From Allomyces macrogynus ATCC 38327 (Eukaryota > Blastocladiomycota > Blastocladiomycetes > Blastocladiales > Blastocladiaceae), in contig GG745386.1 of NCBI GenBank assembly GCA_000151295.1, positions 31,203 through 48,009 of the forward strand: a stretch of 16,807 nucleotides of DNA. The letters run 5' to 3'. A program made the translations under genes and the position numbers. The notes under the pieces were generated by a model that had not been told where the DNA came from, ran no database searches, and saw nothing but the letters and a program-made list of their open reading frames with translations. Below, piece after piece: positions 9,650-16,807 of the stretch (position 1 is the stretch's first letter; every line of letters begins with the position of its first letter).

Positions 9650-9828
9650 GCAACAAGAATTGCAACCCGTGGTTGCTGGAGGGCGCCGGCGTGACCGGAA
9701 CGAGGCCCAGCAGAGCCGGTCGCGTGAACGAGACACGTCCACTATCCTCCAAATAGAAGCAAAGGAACGAATCACAACCCGTGGCTGCGAGAGGGTCCCG
9801 GCATGATCGGAAAGTGAACGAGAACGTG
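9650..9828. repeat. Degenerate direct repeat, two units about 110 bp apart
   Basis: Unit 1 (about 9650-9739) and unit 2 (about 9758-9828) share the order AGCAA..., CAACCCGTGG, TGC, AGGG, CCGGC(G/A)TGA, CGGAA and GTGAACGAGA. Unit 1 has an extra stretch of roughly 20 nt before the last block. Many substitutions show it is old. Minus-strand frames read related peptides in both units (FRSCRDPLAATGCDS and FRSRRRPPATTGCNS), but no long frame survives. Confidence 0.55.
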
Positions 9829-10808
9829 AATTGCAAGCTTATGGTCCCCTTTGAAAACCAGAAGTGAAAGGCAAGAGAGGATAAGTCGCGCCCAGTTGCT
9901 GGCGGTTTTTTCCTTGTTTGTCCGCTTTCTGCTTTTGCTCACTCGCCGTCTGCCCTGCTTGCTCGAGCCCAGCCAGCGTTGTGGTCTTTGAAGCGCCAGA
10001 TGAAGCTCTGGGATCACTATTCTCTGGATTCCGTGCAGGAAACAAGTATTTTCACCTATGGCACCACATCAATGGATTGTCGATCCCACCCTGTGGCGCC
10101 GACGACGCCCGCACTGTTGCGCAGTTAGTCCACTCCAGATAAATTGATGCTGCTGATACTTCAGTGTCGCTCCGTCGTGGGTTGATGTCGTTCCAGCATG
10201 CACGGGTTCATCGTTGTTCGTCCGTCATCCGCCCTCCTTGCGTCGCATCGCCAATTCTAACCTCGCTCATGCCCGGAACGAATAATCGTTGTTGCACCGT
10301 CAAAATGAGGAGCCTGCTCGTCGTGCTTGAAATTTTGGGCCTTGTGAGCCATGGCTCCGACCTCGACCCATTCCATGATTCGCGCCATTTGCGATCTGTG
10401 CGTAACGCTAGCCTCCCCATGTGCAGGACGTTCCTTGGTGATAGGCGTGGAGATCCTCGTGAGCGCGCCCATGACGAGAAGTATATGTTGCATTCTCGAG
10501 CAAGAAGGTGCGATCTGGTTGCAGATGCCATTTCTTGCTCCCACGACATCCGGCAATTGGCGAGCGAAGTCGAGCGTATCCTCTGATAATATTGTCAACG
10601 GTGCAACAAGAGGCCATCCGACCGGGCACGAATTCGTCACTGAGAACAGTCCCGAGAATCCATTGCTCTCTACGCGGCGGCGAGGGGACAATGGGCGGCG
10701 GCCAAGGCAGCGTGGTGTCCGTTGCAGTGAAGGTCGTTATGCAAAGGAGCAGCGAAAAATGCTCATGGTGAGCGGCCAAAAAACACACGACGATATTGCG
10801 CGACCGTG

Positions 10809-12518
10809 TTACAGCTCGCCACAATCGACAATGATGGCTTTTTGGCTCGGCTTGCCGCTCTCGGATCCAATCTTCTCGATTCGCCGAACGACATCCTATG
10901 AGACTCGATGACGGGTGAGTAACAATCGGATCGGATGAACGTGCCAGAGACACGCCGACGACAGATGAAAGCGCACCATGCCGCCGACGACTTGGCCAAA
11001 CACGACATGCTTGTTGTCGAGCCACTCGGTCTTGGCCTGTTGGTGGAGAAGGCCATCTCGACGATGATGAGCGACTTCGCCAAACCGACCATAAACGTGC
11101 ATGACAAGCAAGAATCGGGCCGTACCGTGCAAATGAAAAACTGACTGCCGTTCTACAGGCCCGACCAACCAAGCGAGTCTGTCAACATCTTGGCTCACGG
11201 CAACAAGAAACAAGATCTAGGCGTGCGTAAGCGTACCGTGTTAGCACCCGCATTGGCCATCGACAAGGTGCCGGGACCCGTGTGCTTGAGCGTGAAGTTT
11301 TCGTCGTCAAACTTGGCACCGTAAATGGACTTGCCGCCCGTGCCATTGTGCCGCTCAAAATCGCCGCTTTGGCACATGAACCCGGGGATCTGAGATCGGA
11401 GGAACAGGGATTGGCGTGAGCTGGAAAGTCCACGGAAAATCGAAAGAAACGGAGGTGCGGCAAGCAGTGACCGTACCACGCGGTGGAAATGCGTGCCGCG
11501 GTACCCGAACCCCTTGGCGTGCGTGCACCTGCATTGGAAGTCAGTGGTCAGCTGAGCAGTTCCAGAGCATGACTTGTGCGGGTGGAGAACACTAACAGTT
11601 GGCGGAAGTTTTCCGCGGTGCGTGGAACCTGTTTGCGGTAGCGAGCGCAGGGGGTGGTCAACATCGAACAGAAGAGTGGTCACCATGCAAGAGAGCCCTG
11701 GGCAAAAACATACCACGTCGGCGCGCAGCTCCATGATAATGCGACCGGCCGGCACGTTGCCAATCGAGATTTGGAACCATACGCGCGGGTTACTGGGGTT
11801 GGCCGGCACAGTCGCATCGGCACCAGATGCCGGTCGTGCGTCGTCCATGGTCGCGTCGGTGGCGGGTTCCGGCGGCATATCCCACACTAAATGACGAATG
11901 ACCAGGTCGGTCGTTGAGCAAGTGGTCGGCACTCCAGAGCCACATTTGGTCCGAAGTGACACGCACCCGCCTTGTTCTTGTTCGTCGGCGCGCCCGCGTC
12001 GCCGCCCGTGCGTGCGCCAGGCTTGGCCAGGTTGACCTTGAGAGTGCGTCCGTAGAGTTCCGACAGGTGCAGGTTGTCGATGGCATCGAGTGCGTCCTCC
12101 GGGTCCTCGAATTCGACAAAGGCGAAGCCGCGGTGCGGTTCGGCTAGGACGACGGGCGACGCAGCAGGTCAGGCATAAGGCTCGTAAGGGTAGGCGAAAC
12201 GGGGCATCTTGACGAGAAGCGTACGCGAGCGCGGGTCGTTTGGCAATTCAATGGCAACAATGTCGCCAAACGGGATGAGCGCGTTGTAGAGCACATCGCG
12301 CGTGACCTCGGGTGCGAGTCCGCCTGTCGGGTGGTGCGTGCCGGAACGAGGGTCGGGTCAGGTCAGCCAAGTTGGTTCATTTTGGTGGGCAGGCTTGCAG
12401 GTGCCGTTGCGAGCGTGAACATGACCCAGCCACGGTGCTCGCCACGGATCGGCGCGTGCCGGACGGAGGTGCTGGACATGCCGATATAGATGGACGTCTT
12501 GACAGATGCGGCCGACAT
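10809..12518 (-). CDS. PPIE: RRM-containing peptidyl-prolyl isomerase E (Cyp33)
   Basis: This is a spliceosome-linked cyclophilin that isomerises Xaa-Pro bonds and binds RNA. Ten exons: 12518-12482, 12323-12225, 12143-11967, 11886-11714, 11628-11597, 11528-11477, 11389-11237, 11152-11126, 11036-10977, 10895-10809. They join in phase to 298 aa; human PPIE has about 301. The RRM occupies about residues 8-88, with RNP2 IYIGGL (10-15) and RNP1 RGFAFVEF (50-57). A charged linker follows. The cyclophilin domain (about 138-297) keeps the active-site residues: R189 in FHR, F194, M195 and Q197 in GFMCQ, F247 in QFFICT, W255 and H260 in TEWLDNKH. The enzyme should be active. Eight introns are GT-AG (68-89 nt). 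Intron 1 (12481-12324, 158 nt) needs a GC donor. Exon 8 is only 27 nt. The gene is divergent from DCN1. Confidence 0.95.
12324..12481 (-). other. GC-AG intron 1 of PPIE
   Basis: Joining ATC-G at 12482 to GC-GGA-CTC at 12323 restores the RNP2 core IYIGGL. The intron then begins GCATGT and ends ACAG, with CTGACCTGAC about 35-45 nt before the acceptor. No GT in the neighbourhood gives the right phase: the nearby GT at 12477 would put exon 2 out of frame. The read-through frame meets a stop within the intron. This is the longest intron of the gene. Confidence 0.75.
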
Positions 12519-13001
12519 TGCAGGCACCGGACGGAAGTTGATTCGAGGCAAGCAAGAACAGCAGGATTACGCGCTACCAGCTCGACGACGGCGGCGGGCC
12601 AACTCGAAGCGCACATGGATGTGCGTCAGACCACGGCCACGCTGCAACCACGTCACCAGCCGCCGCCACCACGTCACGCTGCGCTCTCTCCGCGCCAAAC
12701 CAGCACAGCACGAGTGGCAGCGACAGCGACAGCGCACGCTTGCCCACGTCGTCACGGCGTTTCTCCTCCCCGACCTCGACGACGCGATCCAGCACAGAGC
12801 CAACTTGCTGCATCGGCGCCAGAAAGACGCATCCTACCCGCTGCTCGCGTCGCCGGCCCCCACTCGACCCCACATTGCCCGCGCTAGTCGCTCGAAGACG
12901 CGTCGTTGAGCCAGTCCGCCTCGCCACCCGCCTCTCCCCGCCGCTGGGACTCAGCGACCCCGTCGAAACCACACGACACCAGTTCACTCGATACTCCCAT
13001 C
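12519..13001. promoter_or_regulatory. Divergent promoter region between PPIE and DCN1
   Basis: This is 483 bp between two head-to-head ATGs, so both promoters and 5' UTRs must lie here or in transcribed leaders. The DNA is GC-rich with short CAGCGA-type runs near 12718-12735. I see no TATA box and no palindrome like the one at 2336. Short open frames overlap on both strands, as expected for GC-rich DNA. Confidence 0.5.
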
Positions 13002-14196
13002 ATGGTGCCGATCTCTTTGCGCGCTGCTGTCGCATGCGGTCGCCTGTTGCACGAGATGGTTGCATGCTCACGCTCCGGCGTCTTCGTTCGACGATAGAAC
13101 CGCGCTAGCAGCACGCAGCGCATCCAGCAGTTCTGCTCCGTGACCAACTGCTCGTACGTGTTTCCGCGATTGCGCTGGTCTCGGTGGTCCCGACGGAGAG
13201 CAAGCCTTGATGGCGTGCCGGAGCGCGCGCTTGCTTGCGCTGTCCACACCGCGTCACGTCCGCTGCTCGTCTCCCGTGCCAGAACTGACCCCCCGCGCGT
13301 CCGATCGTTCATTAACAGCGAGTCGGTCGCCAAGCAGTACCTGCACAGGTACAACAACGACCTGCAGGCCGCCGTCAACGCCTACTTTGCCAACCCGCCG
13401 CCACCGGGCATCGACACGCGCGCACTCTCGGCACTGTTCGACAAGTACAAGGGTATCCTCGTGTACCCACCCCCTTCATTCATTCCAGCCACCGCTCACC
13501 GCTCCTTTCTCCTCCAATACAGATGCCGACTCGGCCATCATCGACGCCGACGGCACCGCCGCGCTCTGCGAGGACCTCGGCGTCGACCCGGCCGACGTCG
13601 TCATGCTCGCCGTCGCCTACCAGCTGCAGTGCCCGCACATGTGCGAGTTTACGCGCGACGGGTGGATGAAGGGGTGGACTGCGCTCAACGTCGACTCGCT
13701 CGCCAAGATGCGCGCGGCCGTGCCGGCGCTGCGCGGTAAAATGCAGAACGATCAGGAGTTTTTCAAGAACGTCTACGAGTACACCTACACGTTTGCGCGC
13801 GAGGAGGGGCAGAAGAGTTTGGGTATGCTCGGATTCCCGGCGTGGTAGACGGTGCGATGAGTTGACGTAGCGGTCGATCAATAGCGCTGGACGTCGCCGT
13901 CGAGCTGTGGAACTTGCTCTTGCAAGGCCGGTTCTCGCGGCTCGACACGTGGCTCGAGTTTGTGCAGGAGCACCACAAGCGCACGATTCCAAAGGATACG
14001 TGGAACATGCTCTTGGATTTCACGCTGCTCACGAATCTCGACGAGTACGACCCGTTTGGCGCCTGGCCGTCGCTCATTGACGACGTACGTTTTGCTGTTT
14101 TGGTCTCGCAACGTGTCGAGAAGGCGACTCGGATCGCTGATTGTTGTCCGCCTCTTCCCGTAGTTTGTCGAGTACTGCAAGGAGCACGGCAAGTGA
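13002..14196 (+). CDS. DCN1: DCN1/DCUN1D-type cullin neddylation co-factor
   Basis: This is a scaffold E3 that helps Ubc12 attach Nedd8/Rub1 to cullins. Six exons: 13002-13004, 13098-13153, 13319-13452, 13523-13822, 13885-14084, 14164-14196. Introns are 93, 165, 70, 62 and 79 nt, all GT-AG. They give 241 aa; human DCUN1D1 has 259. The N-terminal UBA-like helix bundle (about 6-45) reads [17 protein letters not shown], then [14 protein letters not shown]. The PONY domain (about 60-240) has [16 protein letters not shown], the [11 protein letters not shown] helix, [17 protein letters not shown] and [14 protein letters not shown]224 and D230 in GAWPSLID match two positions of the DAD patch described for yeast Dcn1 (from memory). 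The start is inferred: ATG spliced straight to [12 protein letters not shown], because the downstream frame is closed by a TAG just before exon 2. All later junctions are firm. Confidence 0.93.
13005..13097 (+). other. Intron directly after the DCN1 start codon
   Basis: The first intron begins with the GT after ATG (GTGCCG) and ends in GATAG at 13097. It leaves exon 1 with only the initiator codon. If retained, translation from the same ATG gives a 31-residue peptide that ends at the TAG of the 3' splice site. The donor is not strong, so another 5' exon is possible. Confidence 0.55.
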
Positions 14197-14689
14197 AGGC
14201 AACGATCAACTCGGCTCGACGTGCCGCGCCGGGCCGCTCGCTCTGATCGGATCCGGCTCGGGTGCGGCAAGGTCGTGGTCGCGTCGGGGCGTCCAGTGCT
14301 GTATACATTGTATCTTTCGATCCGTTCTCCACGCGCGTGCAGCAACAGAAACGTGTTTACAAGGCAAAGAAGTCGTCACAACGAGGAGCCCACGGTGCGC
14401 GCGCAATTCGCGCAGACCGAAGAGAGTGGACGGCCTGGCCTGATTCAATTGCACCGCGTCCTGATCACCAGCGCACACCAGGAAAGAGGTAAAAATCGAG
14501 CATGGAAAAACCCCAAACAACAACAAAAAAACAAAAAAAAACAACCACCAGAGTCGAGGGAGAGGGAGGAGAGGGGGGGGGGGGGGGGGAAAGAGAGGGA
14601 AAGTACGAACGACGTGCGCGGGAATCAGGAGGAGGTCGGTACAAAAACGACTTAAAGACTCAACAAGTCACCGGGCTTTGATGCCCAAA
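14197..14689. other. Convergent spacer with A/C-rich and pure-purine tracts
   Basis: This lies between the DCN1 stop and the stop of the minus-strand gene at 14690, so it holds two 3' ends. About 14511-14548 is rich in A with scattered C. Positions 14556-14603 are 48 consecutive purines including G17. The first half (14197-14500) holds only short frames with no recognisable product. Confidence 0.5.
14573..14589. repeat. G17 tract within a 48-nt polypurine run
   Basis: There are 17 uninterrupted G on the plus strand, flanked by GA-rich sequence so that 14556-14603 has no pyrimidine. Such a tract can form quadruplex or triplex structures. It lies 377 nt past the DCN1 stop and reads as G in the DCN1 sense. 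Confidence 0.85.
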
Positions 14690-16807
14690 CTAGACGGCGC
14701 CTGATGACGCCGGCCGCCGATTTGGCGGACTGCGCGCGGATGACGCTGCGCTTGCACTCCCCGCCGTGCCCTCAGGTGGCGACTCGAGCAGCGTCCATGC
14801 CGGCGCCCCCGGCGACGACAGCGCCGCAGCCAACGCGGTACTTGCCGACTTGGGCATCTCCACCGCCGCCGCTGCTGCCGCGGGTGGGGCAAGCCGCATC
14901 CCGAGCCCCATCGGCTCATTCTGACTGGGCAGCGCAACCGGTGCGGCTTCTTGTGGCGGCGGCGGGCCACCGATCAGCCCGAGCCGGCGCGCGAGCGCGA
15001 GCGCCAACCGCTCTTGTGCGGCCGTCTCGGCCCAGTAGTCGCCGGTGTCAGGGCCAGCGTCGGTATCGACTGGGACGGTGACCGAGTCGTCCACGGGGAC
15101 CATCGCCTCGCCCAGGAGAACCATCGAGTCGCCCGGGTCGGCGAGCGCGACGGCCGAGTCCGACGCGCGCGTCATGGCGAGCGTCGGCGGGAACGACCGC
15201 AGTGCGTCATCCGGCCGTGCCGGCGGCGGCAGGATCGACGGTTGTGATGGTGGAGGTAATGGCGACAGCGGAGATCCGGCCGTCTCGGTCGCGGCAGCCG
15301 GAGTCGGTGTCGCCGTCTTCTTCTTGCGCGGCACGCGCACGCGCGGTTTTTTGGCCGACGGAGGCGCCGAGACCGGGTCGATGGATGGCAGATCGGTGGC
15401 GGCAGTCGCAGTTGCAGAGGCGCGCTTCTTGCTCGTGCGTTTCGGGGTCACGGGCTTGGCCGGTGCGGGAACAGCGGCCGCGGGAGACGGTTCGGGCGTG
15501 CCCTCGGCAGCTGCAGCCGCAGCGGTCGCGGCCGTCATGTCGGTCTTGGGCTTGCGCGGGCGTGGGGTGCGGCGCTTCTTGGCTGGCGCTGGTGGTGGCG
15601 GCGGCGGGACGACGGGTGCGTTCAAGGCCGCGGTCGCCGGTGCAACAGGGCGCGCGCCAGCGGCAACGGGCGCGGTAACGGTCGGTGCTGGCGTGGGCGC
15701 GCTGCTGTCGCTCCCCTCAAACTCGAGAATCATTTGGTCCACGTGGCGCAGCATTGCGTCAATGTCCTCTCGCGTGAGCACTTCGGCGGCCGGCGGCGGA
15801 GCGGCGGCGGCGGTGGTCGGAGAGATAGCGGCCGGGATTGGGTCCGGTACGACTGGCAAACTGGTCTGGCTTGCGATCAGCGGCTCGATCGCTGCATCGT
15901 CGGGCGCGACCCACGGTTCAGGTATCGCCTCGGCTGTTGGTTGCGACACTGGCGGCGTGTCAGTCGCCCCACTGGGCGCGAGCGGCAACGTCTCCTGGTT
16001 ATTGAGCATCGCAAACAGCTCGGCCATATCCGCGTCGTGCGCGGTGGTCGTCACTGCTGCCGGCGGGAGCGGGAACAGCGGTGTCGATGTGGTCGTCGCG
16101 GTGGGGCCCGGTATCGCTGGCGAGTGCGGCTGGGCGAGCCCGCCCGTGACAAACAGGTCGCGTTGGGTGCCAGAAGCCGCCGCCATGACCGCGGACAGAG
16201 TCGCGATATCGCGCAGCGCCCCGTCGTCGGAAGCGGCAGGCGCGTCTACGGGCGCCGTGGTGAGGGAAGGCGGGGATATTGCGGGTTCCGCGACCGTCAC
16301 GGAAACAGTGGCCTGTTCTCCCACGGTGCCGTTCAGCGCGACCACAGGTCCAGGCACGGTCGACGGTGCACCATTGCCGTGAGCGGTCGCCGTGTCAGCC
16401 GTTTTCCTCCTCTTCTTGGGCGGCAGCTTAACAACCAAGTTCGCCCCCGAACTCGCGGCCGAGATCTCCGTCGCACCTGCACTCGCATCCCCACCTACCG
16501 GCTTGGCCGGCGCGCGCTTCCGCGCGCGGCGCGTTTCTTTGGGCGTGACCGGCGGCGGTGGTGGTGGTGGCGCCGGCGCGTACTGCTCTCCTCCCCTTCT
16601 TCCATCCGCCGCCCGCCGCCGTTTTTCTTTGGCCGCGGGAAGGTTTCCCGCTTTCCTCGGCGGCTTTCCGGGGGGGACCAGGGAGCAGTGGTTGCCGTCG
16701 GGCGCGCCGTCCGTAGAGGCTCGCTTTGTGTTTGTGCAGTCGCGGACAGGCGGTTTTTTGGCCGCGCGATTTCCTCGGCGGTCGCGGTCTCGTCGCGCCG
16801 CCCGGAA
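14690..16807 (-). CDS. Ala/Pro/Thr-rich probable nuclear protein with basic cassettes, 5' end outside window
   Basis: I do not recognise a family. The frame is open from the right edge to the stop at 14690 (705 codons) with no early ATG, so the start lies outside or in another exon. Composition is mostly Ala, Pro, Thr, Val and Ser. It has repeated Lys/Arg clusters: KLPPKKRRK, AKKRRTPRPRKPK, TPKRTSKKRAS and AKKPRVRVPRKKK. These look like nuclear localisation or DNA-binding tails. Short acidic, amphipathic pieces (DADMAELFAMLNNQE and REDIDAMLRHVDQMILEFEG) could be activation or interaction segments. A Pro7 run precedes VTPKETRRARKR near the edge. The edge segment (about residues 20-60) has a cysteine-poor pattern recalling a broken GATA finger. 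The plus strand also has a long frame here (15045-16382), but it is Gly/Ala/Ser-rich and featureless. A nuclear regulator is a guess. Confidence 0.6.
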   Translation of the reverse strand, partial: FRAARRDRDRRGNRAAKKPPVRDCTNTKRASTDGAPDGNHCSLVPPGKPPRKAGNLPAAKEKRRRAADGRRGGEQYAPAPPPPPPPVTPKETRRARKRAPAKPVGGDASAGATEISAASSGANLVVKLPPKKRRKTADTATAHGNGAPSTVPGPVVALNGTVGEQATVSVTVAEPAISPPSLTTAPVDAPAASDDGALRDIATLSAVMAAASGTQRDLFVTGGLAQPHSPAIPGPTATTTSTPLFPLPPAAVTTTAHDADMAELFAMLNNQETLPLAPSGATDTPPVSQPTAEAIPEPWVAPDDAAIEPLIASQTSLPVVPDPIPAAISPTTAAAAPPPAAEVLTREDIDAMLRHVDQMILEFEGSDSSAPTPAPTVTAPVAAGARPVAPATAALNAPVVPPPPPPAPAKKRRTPRPRKPKTDMTAATAAAAAAEGTPEPSPAAAVPAPAKPVTPKRTSKKRASATATAATDLPSIDPVSAPPSAKKPRVRVPRKKKTATPTPAAATETAGSPLSPLPPPSQPSILPPPARPDDALRSFPPTLAMTRASDSAVALADPGDSMVLLGEAMVPVDDSVTVPVDTDAGPDTGDYWAETAAQERLALALARRLGLIGGPPPPQEAAPVALPSQNEPMGLGMRLAPPAAAAAAVEMPKSASTALAAALSSPGAPAWTLLESPPEGTAGSASAASSARSPPNRRPASSGAV

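Larger units (their letters stand above)
8655..10808. other. 2.15-kb convergent intergenic region without a recognised gene
   Basis: This lies between the 3' ends of the kinesin and PPIE. It looks lower in GC than the flanking genes. The longest frames (10351-10911 plus, 10257-10691 minus, 8923-9291 minus) have no recognisable motifs or conserved composition, and I could not build a spliced gene from them. It holds a strong hairpin (9115-9140) and a decayed direct repeat (about 9650-9828). I looked for tRNA B boxes and found none with a paired T stem. It could hold a noncoding RNA or an old, decayed insertion, but neither is shown. Confidence 0.4.

Noticed and set aside
10164..10911. Overlapping frames of 140-250 codons on both strands just past PPIE
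   Set aside because: No recognisable motif, lower GC than the genes, and no plausible splice structure. Part of them overlaps the real PPIE 3' exons.
15045..16382. 445-codon plus-strand frame, Gly/Ala/Ser-rich
   Set aside because: It opposes the longer minus frame with basic nuclear-type cassettes, and it has no charged clusters or known domain. It could not be fully excluded.
1..16807. CRISPR array, insertion sequence, phage or toxin-antitoxin system
   Set aside because: The genes are spliced and eukaryotic. I saw no regularly spaced repeats, transposase or recombinase motifs.

Overview
This window looks like nuclear DNA of a GC-rich eukaryote, most likely a fungus from an early-diverging, zoosporic lineage such as Blastocladiomycota or Chytridiomycota (inference; no marker fixes the species). 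The basis is GT-AG introns of about 60-165 nt, many with a CTGAC-like branch point, compact gene spacing, divergent gene pairs, a CENP-E-like kinesin-7 and an E2F-type promoter palindrome. Translation and splice sites were worked out by hand.

Layout, left to right. (1) 1-219, minus: the start of a TRIAP1/Mdm35 twin-CX9C protein, cut by the left edge. (2) 619-2056, minus: eIF2 gamma (GCD11/EIF2S3) in three exons. The genomic copy lacks about 28 codons that hold the G3 (DCPGH) switch II segment. A C21 tract lies just past its stop. (3) 2057-2672: a shared divergent promoter with a perfect 16-bp palindrome containing TTTGGCGCCAAA. (4) 2673-8654, plus: a giant kinesin-7 of about 1992 residues (motor, low-complexity linker, very long coiled coil, Ser/Pro tail), with three same-direction frame breaks inside the motor. 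(5) 8655-10808: 2.15 kb with no convincing gene, holding a strong hairpin and a decayed direct repeat. (6) 10809-12518, minus: an RRM-cyclophilin (PPIE/Cyp33) in ten exons, including a 27-nt exon and a GC-AG first intron. (7) 12519-13001: a second divergent promoter. (8) 13002-14196, plus: a DCN1/DCUN1D cullin-neddylation factor in six exons, the first apparently only the ATG. (9) 14197-14689: a convergent spacer with a 48-nt pure-purine tract containing G17. (10) 14690-16807, minus: an Ala/Pro/Thr-rich, probably nuclear protein with repeated basic cassettes, open through the right edge.

The genes are housekeeping functions (mitochondrial lipid transfer, translation initiation, chromosome motility, RNA-linked prolyl isomerisation, ubiquitin-like modification). 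They do not form an operon or a defence or mobile system. I found no new multi-gene system. The points most worth checking are the missing switch II of eIF2 gamma, the frame breaks in the kinesin motor, the E2F-like palindrome and the long G/C homopolymers beyond gene ends. The first two could be assembly faults.
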